Below, piece by piece: positions 14,401 through 25,965 of a stretch of DNA of 64,000 nucleotides. The position numbers and the translations under genes were made by a program. Position 1 is the stretch's first letter, and each line of letters starts with the position of its first letter. A model generated the notes under the pieces. The model saw only the letters and a program-made list of their open reading frames with translations. It ran no database searches and was not told the DNA's origin. The DNA lies in assembly GCA_004154925.1 (NCBI GenBank), contig QJNS01000006.1, positions 248,001 through 312,000 of the forward strand, given 5' to 3'. The stretch is from Monosporascus cannonballus (lineage: Eukaryota > Ascomycota > Sordariomycetes > Xylariales).

Positions 14401-15100
14401 AGAACTTATATTTCCTTAATAATATAATAAATTTCTCGATCATTTTTATTTAACATTTCGTCCTAAGAAAATATTTGCTTTTTTTAATTAATCCGTAAGT
14501 TGCTAAAATAAAATTAAGGTATTTTTAAAATAATATCGTATCCGGAAATATTAACAATATTTAACAAAATATATTTTTAATATGTTTAAATTTATATTAG
14601 GAATTTTTTTATTTTTCGAAAAACTTATCCGTTTTCATAAATAAATATGCTGCCGTCTATTATACGCAATTTATAAAACTTTAATTTATATTTCCAAAGA
14701 ATTTAATATTTTTCCGTTATTATAAAGGAAATAAAATTATTTTTTATTTTAAAATCAATTATGACCTTAAACATTTTGCCTTTATATCAGAAAAAGATCT
14801 TAATTTAATTATACGTTCCTTTAGTTATTTCGCATAAGGTTTTATCGATTAAGGCTTTTCGATACTTTATTTTCAAAAATTTTTATATTTTTTTAATTTC
14901 TGATAATTTCCGATTTAAACAAATTTCCTTTCGCGAACTTTTTTAATAATATATTTAATATATTAGTCGTTTTTATACCGGAACTATGTTTTCTTGCCAT
15001 ATTTATATTAGGACTTCAAAATCTGGTTTTTTTCCTAATTTACCCTTTTATTTTATATCTCTTAAATTATAAAATTAAAGAAATAAATTTCCGAAAAAAA
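11400..15100 (-). pseudogene. pol: Element B pol: protease, RT, RNase H, integrase, chromodomain
   Basis: Minus strand. The reverse transcriptase is clear: a segment reading YGFYEYKVIPMGF and ending SFQ (about 13,905-13,830) is the fungal Ty3 'MPFGLTNAP.TFQ' box, and FVFIYFDDIFIYSET (about 13,800-13,755) holds an intact YFDD at 13,773-13,784. A frame of 61 codons at 14,258-14,443 matches the protease-RT spacer of element A. The integrase core lies at about 12,650-12,150 and contains a 45-bp tandem duplication beside its first catalytic Asp region. The chromodomain lies at about 11,560-11,420, where KIQYLIK followed by a stop at a Trp position and NYLTNTIDLVKMFYRQN can be read. Many TAA/TAG stops inactivate it. 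The ends of the frame are approximate. Confidence 0.85.
12381..12470. repeat. 45-bp perfect tandem duplication in element B integrase
   Basis: Two identical 45-bp units, 12,381-12,425 and 12,426-12,470, followed by the first seven bases of a third. They lie in the integrase core of element B. Element A carries the same stretch once (about 45,185-45,235, opposite strand). Forty-five bases is 15 codons, so the frame is kept. The two units show no differences, although the surrounding sequence is heavily mutated. Confidence 0.95.
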
Positions 15101-15599
15101 TATTTTTATATTTAAGAACTTATATTAAATATAAAATATCGGGAAATAACATAAATATCCTTATAATATAATTTTTTAATTCCGTTTTAACTTAAGATAT
15201 AAATAATAAGATTTAAAGTATTTTGATTATCGGGAAATTTCAATATATCGGCATTTATTATTTAGTTCGGTAAAAATCTTATTATTTTATCCAGGTTAAA
15301 AATTATTATTTTTTTTGGCTTTAAAATAAATAAAATAATTATCTTAATAATAAGCAATAAAATATAGTAAATTGTAAAGATTTACCGATAATATCTTTTT
15401 ATAAATAATATATTTTAAAAATTCGTAAAATCTTAAAGATAATTATTTATAATTATTAATATTTAATTAAAATTAACCGTCCTTTATATATATTTTATAT
15501 TTTTAAAAATCAAAATAATATTAATATCTTAATTTTATAATTATTTTAAAAACCGTTTATCGGAAATAATACTTATAAATTTTAATTATAAAATCTTAA

Positions 15600-16830
15600 C
15601 AAATAGAATAATTTTCGTATCTTAAATTATCGTTTTAAATTTGAATAATTATGGTAATAAAAAATTCTGGTTAAAAAGAAATTAAATTAATTTTTTTCTT
15701 TTCCTTTTTTGCCTTATTATTAATTTTTTATTTAACCGTTTTGGCTTTTTTCTGAAATTAAGGAATTTTTCTTTTTTTGGAATTCCTTTTGGCGGAAAAA
15801 CAATATTCGCTTTTAAAATGCCCCTTTTTACCATAATTAAAACATTTTATTTTGGATTTATTTTTTTAAGCTTTTTCGAAACAGAATTTGTTTTCTTTTA
15901 AGGCTTACCTTTATCCTTTTTAATTCGGCTGCTAAAACTTTTATTATTACCTTATTTATCGGTTTTTTTTTCGAAATACCAATTAAAGGTTTGTCGGTCG
16001 GCGATAATAACCTTATTTATATATTTTATAAAAGATTTAATTTTAAGTTTTATATATAATTTATTTTTAACTTAAAATTTTAAATTATTATAATAAGAAT
16101 AAAATAATACGTTTTTTGGTAAACTCGAAATAACGGCCAAATGATTAAATTTTATCGTATATTCGGATATTAAGTTGGTTTAATAAAAAAAATAAAACTG
16201 CTTAATAACGTCTTATTTCTTATCGGGATTATTAAATAAAATACGTATTTTCTTTTCAAAATTTTCGTAATTATTAAAAATATAATTAGTAAAGTCCGAA
16301 AATTCCTTTAGGTATTTCTTAAAGTAATCCGTTAAAATAGGTTCGAATTATTAACGAATTTATTTAATTAATAATTAAGAAATAATAATTAATTTTTTAA
16401 TATTTTTCCGGTAAAGAATTTTTATAAAACTTAAGGTAAAACCTTATTTAAATTAAAAATTTATCAAAATCATTTAATCTGTCGTAAGGCTTAAAGGGAA
16501 TTAACTTATAGCCTTTAACGTTTAATATTTCATAATAATCAAAGGGTGAAATAACTTTTTCCTATATCCGAATTACGCCGAATAATAGCAAAATCGAGGT
16601 TTTTTTCTTACGTTCGCCTTAAGTCTAACGAAAAAGGTCGGTAGCCGGCCCTTTGGCTTCGCCCTTTAGGGGAGCTAAACTAAGGAAAAACTGGTTTTTT
16701 TCTTTTTATAAGCCAAATATTCTTTTTTTTCAGAGTTTGGACTTTTATTATTAAAGCATTTAATTTTTCTTTCGTAATAAATTTTTTTTTCTGGCTTTCG
16801 GCCTTATATTCTTTTTTAATTTTTTTCTTA
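15600..16830 (-). pseudogene. gag: Element B gag (capsid/nucleocapsid) relic
   Basis: The minus-strand frame starts with a coiled-coil-like stretch, EKLNALIIKVQTLKKKN, homologous to the N-terminus of gag in element A. Then follow the retrotransposon-gag core (KLIPFKPYDRLNDFDKFLI and the FEPILTDYFKKYL segment) and a CCHC zinc knuckle at 15,803-15,844 reading CFNYGKKGHFKSEY. In that knuckle the second and fourth ligands are Tyr instead of Cys, as TGY to TAY mutation would give, while the first Cys and the His survive. Gag would form the virus-like particle and bind the element RNA. It is interrupted by stops and shifts of frame and is not functional. Confidence 0.85.
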
Positions 16831-17159
16831 ACCGCTTTGTTTTCCAATTTCTTTTCCTAAATTTTAATAATATTTTTAAGGGCCGGGATAAGTTATTATT
16901 TGGGTTACGAAAATAACGGATTTCCTTAAGATCAAATAATAAAAGGTGCCATATTATTAATTAATTGGAAAACTTTTTTAATAAAAGGTAAATTGTTAAA
17001 TCTTATTAATAACGTTTTACTGGTTAATAACGGAAATCGTATATATTATTTATTTTTTAAACATTATTTTATATTATTATTTATATTAAATTTAAGAAAA
17101 TTTATATTTTAATTAAGCGGTAAATTATCCGTCGGCTATTAATTAAGGAATTATCAAAA

Positions 17160-17589
17160 TATTACAAATTTGTTATATATTTATTTGGAATTATAAGTAA
17201 TATCCGAAAAAGGTTTTAATTTGTAAGTAATAATAAGGCGAAAAATAATTTAGTATATTCGTTAAGGAAATTTTAAGGTATTCTTTTTTAATTACAAAAT
17301 AATATAATTATTTTTGACTAAAAATTTAAATTAATAATTAAAAAATAAAAAATTAAATAAGTAATTATTTATATAAAAAACCTAAACCTTATATATCTTT
17401 TTTATCTTTTATATCTTTTATAGTCTCTGGGGATCTCGAAAGACCATAATATCTGTTATCTACGAGTTTTCTGGTATCTTTGGAAATTAACAGAAACCCG
17501 AGGTTTATCCGATGGAAAATGGAGATCCCGAGCGTTTCCAATTTCCTGGGCCTTCTTTGGGCCTAGTGGAGTCCCTTCTGAACGTAACA
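17160..17589 (-). repeat. 5' LTR of element B
   Basis: 430 bp, direct repeat of 10,297-10,727, lying at the 5' side of the minus-strand element. Its outer third is less mutated than that of the partner. The 68-codon minus-strand ORF overlapping it is an LTR artefact, not a gene. Confidence 0.93.
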
Positions 17590-19053
17590 AACAGATGTTA
17601 AAAAACATTTCGCGATATAAGAAGTATATATCTGTAAATCGTTTATATAACGAATTAAACATAATAATTTTTGTAAAAATATTACAAAATGCGAATATTA
17701 TAAATATAAAAAAACATTAACTAAAAAAGGTTCCTTAAATTTTAACAATATTATTTAAAACTGTAATATCGTTATTATATAAAATAAAAAAAGTTATATT
17801 AGTAAATTGGTTTTTCAAAAATTAGAGTTATAATATAGTTTAAAAGTATATTTATAAATTAATAGAAATTTAAAGTTTTAAATAACCTAAGAAAATAAAA
17901 AACGTAAAACCGTATAAAGTTAATAAAGTTTAGTAATTTAGTATATTCTTTTAACTTTTTAGAGTAAATCGTAATTTTTCTATTTATATTAGATATTTAA
18001 AAATTATTAAGTAATATGATATTTTTAATTTACTAGATAATATTATCGATAAAAGATATATTATAAACGTTATAGTTTTAGTAAATATTTTATTAAGTTT
18101 AATATATTTCAAATGTAGGTAACATTTTATATAAAAGATATTAGATAAATTTAATATTTTTGTATTTTTCTTTTTCGTATATTACGACGTTTTTCTGTGT
18201 TTTACTATTTATATTATAACTATTTTAAAAATATTTAGATTTAATTTGAATAAAAAAAGCGTAAAATATTAGATAAAGTTTAACCATGAGAAATAACTAA
18301 AATGCATAATAATTATTTATAGATTTTTCATATATTTGATACACATTAATATATTTATTATTTAAATTAGTATTTTCCTTTTTTATTTCAACTCTTTGTA
18401 TAACGAAATATTTTATTTTCTTGTCTAAAACGCTAACCCTTTTTTCATTCTTTAATATATAATAATTTAACATTTACTAATATATAATTTTAAATTTTGG
18501 TTTTATTTGTTACCATTATGATTTTAATATTTTTATAATACTTGTATTCTACTAAAATTATTTTATTCGTAATAAATATAGTATTATACTAGGGTTTTAT
18601 TATTGAATTTATAATTAACGTCTGATTATAATATAAAACTTTGTTAAAACTTTACTTTAAATGTAATTTCTATAATAAAAATTAATTAGGTATGTATTAT
18701 ATATATATATAGAGTATATTTTCAGAAAATAAAAACGATAAAGATTATGAATTAGTATCTTCTCTATAGAAATAAAACAATTGAATAAATCGATTCAGGA
18801 TTTGAATAATATTATATTAGCGTGATTTTGTTATAAAATCCATTAAATATTAATATTTTTTATAAACAACTTAAATATGTTTAAATTTAAAAACTATTTT
18901 AATAATGATAATAACAATAATAAGTCATAACGGCGGATTTTTGTTCTAATATAAATATCGTATATATATAATATATATTGAAATCTTTTTATATAAACAT
19001 TTAGTAAAGATTTTATAACTTTATAAAATGTTTTCATTTATTTAGTATTTATA
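17590..19053. other. Old AT-rich sequence between elements B and D
   Basis: About 1.46 kb of A/T-rich DNA with less CG than the chromovirus copies, hence probably older. No ORF of note, no terminal repeats and no recognised protein motif. The part near 17,670-17,740 resembles bases near 8,200. This is the target sequence that elements B and D entered. I see nothing else in it. Confidence 0.6.
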
Positions 19054-19240
19054 TGTGATGGGGCTGTATGGAGCCCTATTATAGAGCACCGGACAAACGC
19101 CGGTACCAAGCAGCATTAACGCAGCGCCTTATATGCGAACATACATAACTGTATTTTCATTTTCCCTTTTTTTTCCTTTAGCTAGAAAATAAACTTTTAT
19201 TGGCAACCGATTATAAACCGTTTAGGTAAAGCCTATTACA
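19054..19240 (+). repeat. 5' LTR of element D
   Basis: 187 bp, starts TGTGATGGGG and ends CCTATTACA. It matches 25,778-25,965 with mostly C/T and G/A differences, for example TGTGATGG against TATAATAA at the start. The left flank is ttata. Confidence 0.96.
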
Positions 19241-19287
19241 TATTTTTTAGCTTATTATTTAGCAAAGCAAAAAACGTTCGGAATTAG

Positions 19288-20700
19288 ATGTCAGGATTTT
19301 CGAACGTTCCTTAAGGGGCCCAGTAAGGGGTCCCCATCGACCCAGAATTATAAAGGGTATTTAACGTTATAACGGAAACCTTAATAAGCTCGATAGCGGC
19401 TATGAAATAGCGCATAAATTACCAGTTTAAGGAAAGCAAGAAAAAAGTAACCTAATTCCGTAAACATATAAAAACGCAATATAAGGCAAATAAAAAACTA
19501 ATATAAATGGCCGAATAACTTAAAAACGGTTTAATTACTTAACAAAAACTTATTACCTAATTGTAAATTCGGAATATAATAGCCCTTACAAATACCGATT
19601 TTTTTCGATTTAATAACGATCAAAAGCATAATTAGGCTATTCCGCAAAAACGGTTTAAGCAACCGAATTAATAATAGGAACTAAACGGAAGCCGTTACCT
19701 TAACCGGAGAAATTCGACGGGACACAAAAGAATTCCCTGGATAGTACATATTTATAATTTATAAGCTCGAAATAAACATTATTTTCGTAAAAGAAATTCG
19801 TAAGCAGTTTTACGTTATATACGAAAAGTTCGAAATTAACATATAACGTACGGTTATTATTTATTATATTATTCGAAACCTAAATAATATTTATAACCCC
19901 GTTAGTTTCCTTTAAGTATTATACGAATAATATAATAATCGGCATAAAAAGAAAAAAGTAACCGAACGTTTTCGGAATTTAAAATAAGCCGATAACGCGA
20001 AATTTTCGTTATTTTATTCCTTATTCGCAAAAATATTAACAAATACGGGAAGGATTATTTGGCTAACGAAAACGAAATTTACGTTTTTAAAAAAAGCATT
20101 AAACAGGAAATTTACTTAAGTTTTAATCTTAATGGATTTTCTTAAAAGCTATAACGTATAAATAAATAAAATGATAAAAATCGCCGGACGCCTTAAAGGA
20201 ATAATGCGGCAAAAAGGAACGAACAATTTTCTAGCAGCCCAGTTAGACAGTAATAATTAAGCAGGAAATAACCTAAATAACGATATAAATATAACGGGTA
20301 TTTCGGTAGTAAAACGGTAAAGGTAAAAATCCCAAACCTTATTTCCAGCGCCAAAATAATACGCGTAATAAGTAATTCAAAAAGAACGGAACGCCCGTAA
20401 AACGAAAGGCTTTTGCCTACGTTATGGGCGTCCCAATTATAAAGCGAACCGTTATCCGTTTTTACCAGCAAAAAAACTTTAGGAAAGGATTAATTCGTTA
20501 AAAACGTACAAGGACGAAAGGTCGGAATTTAAAAACGAAAAAGGAAAAAAATAATTCCTAAATATCGGTATGTTCGGAAAGGAAAAATAATTTACGCTAA
20601 AGTAAAAATTACGAAACAAAATATGGAGGGTATTTTATTTATTATTAATATATATATTAATTAAAAAATTTATAAAAACCTTTATTAATTAGGGATATAA
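19288..20700 (+). pseudogene. gag: Element D gag relic with CCHC knuckle
   Basis: The frame starts at ATG 19,288, about 48 bases after the LTR, reading MSGFSNVP, then stops at Gln/Arg-like positions, then VPIDPEL and ETLISSIAAMK. The middle part shows PEKFDGT near 19,705, the usual entry to the retrotransposon gag core. The nucleocapsid CCHC knuckle is at 20,414-20,455, reading CLRYGRPNYKANRY; the ligands at positions 4, 9 and 14 are Tyr where Cys, His and Cys belong, all explained by TG to TA or CA to TA change. Gag would package the element RNA. The 92-codon minus-strand ORF over 20,193-20,471 is its shadow. Confidence 0.88.
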
Positions 20701-23700
20701 ATATTTTACCGTAATAAATGAAACGTTCGTAAGATGCGTACGGTTGTTATGTATTTTAATAAAATTACGCGGATTGAAAAAAGTTTAAAAGAAAAACCGA
20801 TAACGGCAAGAAAAAATTAAGAAAATAATATATATAAAAACAGATATCGACGGTTTCAAAACCAGGATATTTGCATATATTATTAATGGCCTTAATTAGC
20901 TTTTAATTTTGGAAAAACTTTAAATAAAATATTATAACGTTATATACGTAATATAAAAGCACCTTTTAACGGTAAGCGCAATAAATTATATAAAGATTTA
21001 TAAAAAAGGATATAAAGCCCAAAAAAATAACATACGAACAATTTACGAAACGAAAAAAATTTTAACTACCGTTTTCGAGACGGAATTTCGGAAAATAAAA
21101 AAAATTAAAGGGACCAGATAAAAAGTTCAACTATTTTCAATTATTTTGGCCGATATTAATAAGGCGTTAACGCCTAAGAAAAAGGTGAAAATTAACGAAA
21201 AATTTCTTTTTAAATTAAAAACGTTTCGTAAACTATTTAATAAAAAACTAAATAACGCCTTATTCCCACCCCGTCTCGAAATAAACCATACGATCTGATT
21301 ACGTAAAAACGAAGTAAAAAAAAGATATTAACATTATGGGGGCTTTTATATAATATAATTAAAAAGGAATTATTAACCTTAAGGAAAACCCTAACGGAAC
21401 TTTTAAATAAAAGGTATATCCGCATAAATAATTTGCCTGTAAGGGCTCCGGTTTTATTTATAAAAAAACCCGGAGGAAAATTACGTTTTTACTATAATAA
21501 TCGGGCGGTAAATATAATAACCGAAAAAAACCGTTATTTTTTACCCCTTATTTCGGAAACTTTAAAATTATTTTTTTACATTAAATAATTTACGAAAGTA
21601 AATATCTAAATAATGTTTTATAAAATTAGGATTAAGAAAGGAAACGAATAAAAAACGGTATTCCGAATATGTTTCGGCTTATACGAATAATTAGTAATAC
21701 CGTTCGGCTTATACGGGGTTTTCGCGATTTTCCAGCAATACGTTAATAAAGTCCTAAGGGAGTACCTTAACGTTTTCTGCTTAGCGTATATAAACGACAT
21801 TTTTATTTTTTCCTCCGGATCTCAGGAGGATTATATGCAAAAAGTAAAACAGGTTTTAAGCCGTTTAAGAAAAACGGGTTTAAGTTTGGATATTTTTAAA
21901 TGCGAATTTGCCGTAAAATCGACAAAATATTTTGGATTTATTATAAACGCCGAAAAAAGGATACGAATGGATTTCGAAAAGTTACGCGCAATCAGAAAAT
22001 GGAAAATTTCCAAAACGTTTAAAAAAATCCGAAACTTTTTAGGGTTCGCAAATTTTTACCGTAACTTCATAGCCCATTATGCGGATATATTGGTACCGTT
22101 AATAATTTTAACTCGGAAAAAAACCTTATTCCGCTAAATAAAAAAAAATAACGTTCAAACGTTTTAAAAGCGCCTTTATAACGGAACCGATTTTAACGTA
22201 ATAAAATCCCGAAAAACCTATAGTATTAAAAGTAAATTATTTATCCTAAGTTAATAAATTAAAAATATTTTATTTAAACGTTTATTATTTCAAAAAAATT
22301 AAACCATATTAAAGTTAATTACAAAATATATAATAAAAAGCTTTTAACGGTAATAAATTATTTAAAAATATAGGATATGGAATTACGTAACATAATAACT
22401 TTATTTAAGATTATTACCGATTATAAAAATTTAAAGTATTTCATAATTATTAAAAAATTAAACGAACGTTAAATAAAATAATTAAAAATATTATTCCGTT
22501 TTAATTTTTATTTTAAATTCCGTATTAACCGCTTAAATATTAAAATTAATATATTTTCGTACAAAAAATAAAATATATTTATAAAAAAAGCCGATACCCG
22601 AAAAACCGTACAAAAATTTTAATTAATAAAAGATACATAATTATTTATATTATTTACGAAACATTAAAAATACGCCGAAAGTATAATAATAATTAATAAT
22701 ATTAAAATTAAAAACCATAAATTATTTCGAAAAATATAAATATTTTAATATTACGAAAACTTCCAAAAATTTTAGGACGTAATATTAAAATATAATAAAA
22801 GTTACGACCGTATTATTAAAGTTATTATAAAAAGGGAATATAATTTTCCTGCGGAATTAAAATTATTAATATTAATTACGAAATATACTTGGAATATTAG
22901 GGGCCTTTTTTAATTTCGGGAACGCCTTTAAATCCCAAATTAAAAGCCATTTAAAACGGCCTTAATACAAAATATTTGCGATTCTTATATGGTAAGCCAC
23001 TTATATAAAGAAATTACGATAACGGTACTTTTAAAAAACTTTTCCTAGCCGGATATATATTATATAATAAAATATTTTTATAGGAATTGCGACGTATACG
23101 GCCATAAAAACGTATATAAAAATAAGAAAAAAACGTTATTAACATTATTTCCGGTTTCCGAACGATTTTATAACGAATTACCGATCGATTTTATAATTAA
23201 TTTATTAATTACTTTTAAATATAATTTATATTTTTTAATAATTATAATAAACCAATTATTTAAGGTAATAATTTTAAAAGCAAAATATACGATAAACGTA
23301 AAAATATATATGAAAATATTCGTAAAAATATATTTAAAACTTTATGTTTTCTTTAAAGTTATTATAAATAATAAAGAAATTAATTAGGTAAAGAAATTCT
23401 GGATTAAGTTTTACAAATTAATAATAATAAAATAACGTTTCTTTTACTGCATATTACCCAAAAACCGATAATATTACGGAAAAGGCTAATTAGGAAATAA
23501 TAATTTATTTGCGAATTTTCGTAATATATTTATAATAAAAATAAAATAAGTTTTTTCCGGAAACGATATTCGTAATTAATAACCGAAATACGATTTCGAT
23601 AAAATTTAATCCTTTTTTTTATTTCATAAATATTACGTTAACCCGATCCCTTAAGTAAAAAATAATTCGGCAACCAAAAAAAATTTACGTACAAAAACGG

Positions 23701-24420
23701 AAAATTTCGTTAGGAAATTACAAAAAAATACGGAATTCGCCTAAATCATGATGGCGGCGGCCCAGCAAACTCAGGAAAAAATAATAAATAAACGTTGTTC
23801 TTCCGCCGAAAAATACGAAATTAATAATAAAATTTAATTATTTTTAAAAAATGTCGCTATTTCCTAACCGTCGAAAAAGCTAAAATAATTCTAAGTTAAA
23901 TATTAAATAATCAAAATAATTAATTTTTACGTTATCGAATTAAATATATTTAAAAGAATTTATAACTGTTTTTATATTAATTTATTAAAACGCGTAAATT
24001 ATAACCTTTTACCGTCTTAAATTAACGCGGATATATAACCCCTTTTTATTATCCTTAAAGGAAATAACGAATCGGAATTTAAAATCGAAAATATCCTTTA
24101 AACCCAAACCAAAAAAATAAGGAAAAGCTTTATACGCCAAATCCAGGTAAAATAATTAAGTTACGTAAAATTAATTTAAAAGCCGTTCGAAAAATTCGCA
24201 AATATGGCGGCTTTATAATAATTCGAAAAGAAATACGGTAATATAGCTATTAATAACAGACCCCAAATCCAACGTATTACCCGAAAACGGATAAGTAAAA
24301 GTCTAGCCCAAAAACACCGGCCGGACAATACGTAAACAATATAAGAAACTTAGGAAAACCGCTTAAAAATAACCTTATATAATTTGCAAATAAGCGTTAA
24401 AATAACGTTTCCGCCGTTTA
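20700..24420 (+). pseudogene. pol: Element D pol: RT, RNase H, integrase, chromodomain
   Basis: The RT is the best-preserved enzyme trace in the window. From about 21,430 it reads LPVRAPVLFIKKPGGKLRFY, then VIPFGLYGVFAIFQQYVN (about 21,690-21,745), then YIND at 21,787-21,798, where the first catalytic Asp of YIDD has become Asn (GAC to AAC). Next come FKCEFAVKSTKYFGFIINAE and the FLGFANFYRNFIAHYADI box; bases 21,835-22,137 are open for 100 codons. RNase H follows (NYKIYNKKLLTVINYL, about 22,320-22,370). The integrase shows RNCDVYGHKNVYKNKK (about 23,085-23,135) and the core ELPIDFIINLL. Its C-terminal end starts at MMAAAQQTQEKI (about 23,750) with LFLKNVAIS. A chromodomain lies at about 24,070-24,240 (FKIENIL to FEKFANMAAL and FEKKYG). 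Many stops; inactive. Confidence 0.93.
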
Positions 24421-24464
24421 CAAATAAAACATATTAGGAAAAAATTAAGAATTATAAAAATAAT

Positions 24465-25455
24465 ATGCCGGTTACGAAATTATTTAATTATTTTTTGAAA
24501 ATCTATAAATTTAATGATTTATTTTACGGATTTACAATATTAACGTTATTCAAAAATTACGTACCTAAAACGTATAATTATTCGGTTTTATTTATATCAA
24601 ATTCCGGCAAAACGGGAATTTTTTTTAATTACTTAAATTACGATTACGAAATTTTCGAAAACGCTAATAATATAATTATTAATAATTATTAATTTAGCCT
24701 ATAACGTAAATTAATAAACGGCGTAAGAAAAATACCGGAAAATTATAAAAAAAATTTATATAATAAAATTTATTATTTTTATACTTAATACGTCTTTAAT
24801 AACGTTAAGCTAAAAAACCGGCAAAACCGGTAACTTAATTTACGTATAAATAATATATAAGCCAGGAATTAAAGGCGTAAATTTACCTTAGAACGAACGA
24901 CGTATAAAAACTTAAAACGCGAATATAAGGTTTCGGCACTCGCCTTTTCCTAGGTACGGACAACCGTTAAACCAAGATTAACGGTAAAAAAACAATATAA
25001 AAGGTACGTAAAAAAACGAATTTACAAGGGTTTCGGTAATCGTAATTAAAAATAACTTTACAAAACGCGTTAATTATTTAATAAAACTTAAAAATATCCG
25101 TAAATTACGTAAAAATTACGTTAAAAAAACATATTAATAAAAAAAATATTTACTTTAAAATATTTATAGTTATAATTAACGTAGGCCTAATAACGGACCG
25201 CCTTTTTATTTGTAATAATAAACATTTTGAAAATAACGAATAAATAATATATAAACGAATTATATACCTTATTAATTTAAATAAAACGCATCCGGGTTTT
25301 CGAGAAAACAAATTATACAGATAAAATAAGGCATATCGCAAATACGGGCGGGATATTCGTCCAAGGCGACGCGAATACGTAACGTACGAAAATTTTGGCG
25401 GATTCCGACTTACCAAAAAGGCCCGAAACCATAAGAACGTTTTTTTTACGGGGCA
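24465..25455 (-). pseudogene. Candidate antisense ORF of element D
   Basis: Between the chromodomain and the 3' LTR the minus strand is open for 88 codons at 25,150-25,416. The open part contains FSYVTYSRRLGRISRPYLRYAL. Each Tyr pair is spaced like CxxC, and TAY is the RIP product of TGY, so an ancestral CxxC-x10-CxxC is plausible. Another minus-strand frame beginning at about 25,455 reads MPRKKNVLMVSGLFGK, which would need a frameshift to join. Downstream the minus strand becomes stop-rich. A 75-codon plus-strand frame at 24,465-24,692 competes with this reading. The comparison with the antisense frames of A, B, C and F supports it but does not prove it. Confidence 0.35.
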
Positions 25456-25758
25456 TTTTTATAACGTTATAATATATTAATCAGTTTTTAAGCCGTTACG
25501 GAATAACATATAAAAATATTATCATAAGTGTTAATAAAAATTGATTTATTGAATTAAATTATTATTATAAAAAAGAAAAATTAAAACGGGTAAAAACGTA
25601 AACGCGTTTTTATATATAAACTTATTTAAGGCATAATTAACTTATAATTAGTTATTTAAATTAAACTTAATTCGGAAATCGATAAATTCCCGAATTTCGG
25701 ACCAATTAGAAATTAAGGATTAATATAATTACTAATCCTGCGATAAGCTAACCCCTTT

Positions 25759-25777
25759 TGGGAAAGGTAAAGGGTAA
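25759..25777 (+). other. Polypurine tract of element D
   Basis: Purine-rich GGGAAAGGTAAAGGGTAA lies directly before the 3' LTR, where plus-strand DNA synthesis of a retroelement would be primed. Confidence 0.7.
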
Positions 25778-25965
25778 TATAATAAGGCTGTATGGAGCCC
25801 TATTATGGAGCACCGGACAAACGCCGGTACCAAACAGCATTAACGCAGCGCCTTATATGCGAACACATATAACTGTATTTTCATTTTCTCTTTCTTTTCT
25901 CTTTAGCTAGAAAATAAACTCTCATTGGCAACCGATTACAGACCGCTCAGGTAAAGCCTTTTATA
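25778..25965 (+). repeat. 3' LTR of element D
   Basis: 188 bp, direct repeat of 19,054-19,240, followed by ttata, the second copy of the target duplication. Its end is less mutated than its start. Confidence 0.96.

Larger units (their letters stand above)
10297..17589 (-). mobile_element. Ty3/gypsy chromovirus copy B, RIP-inactivated
   Basis: Element of about 7.3 kb bounded by two direct repeats of 430 bp that start TGTTACGTTC on the minus strand and end in TTACA-like sequence. In minus-strand order it carries gag with a CCHC knuckle, pol with an intact YFDD reverse-transcriptase box, integrase and a chromodomain, then a short region with an antisense frame. Its coding sequence matches element A throughout, so A and B are one family, but their LTR 5' portions differ. 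The flanks aataa (10,292-10,296) and aacag (17,590-17,594) could be a mutated 5-bp target duplication; this is weak. The coding frames are destroyed by stops. Confidence 0.93.
19054..25965 (+). mobile_element. Ty3/gypsy chromovirus D with exact target duplication
   Basis: A 6.9-kb element. LTRs at 19,054-19,240 and 25,778-25,965 flank gag, protease, RT, RNase H, integrase and chromodomain on the plus strand. The five bases before (19,049-19,053) and after (25,966-25,970) are both ttata, an exact 5-bp target duplication typical of Ty3/gypsy integration. About 1.5 kb between the chromodomain and the 3' LTR holds an 88-codon uninterrupted minus-strand frame. Coding stops are RIP-type. The LTRs keep more GC than the interior. 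Confidence 0.96.

Noticed and set aside
17456..17662. 68-codon minus-strand ORF over the 5' LTR of B
   Set aside because: Runs from flanking sequence into the LTR; no homologue in the other B LTR.
20193..20471. 92-codon minus-strand ORF
   Set aside because: Shadow of the element D gag, whose CCHC knuckle lies on the plus strand in the same bases.
21237..22013. Three minus-strand ORFs of about 60 codons
   Set aside because: Shadows of the element D reverse transcriptase, which is clearly coded on the plus strand.
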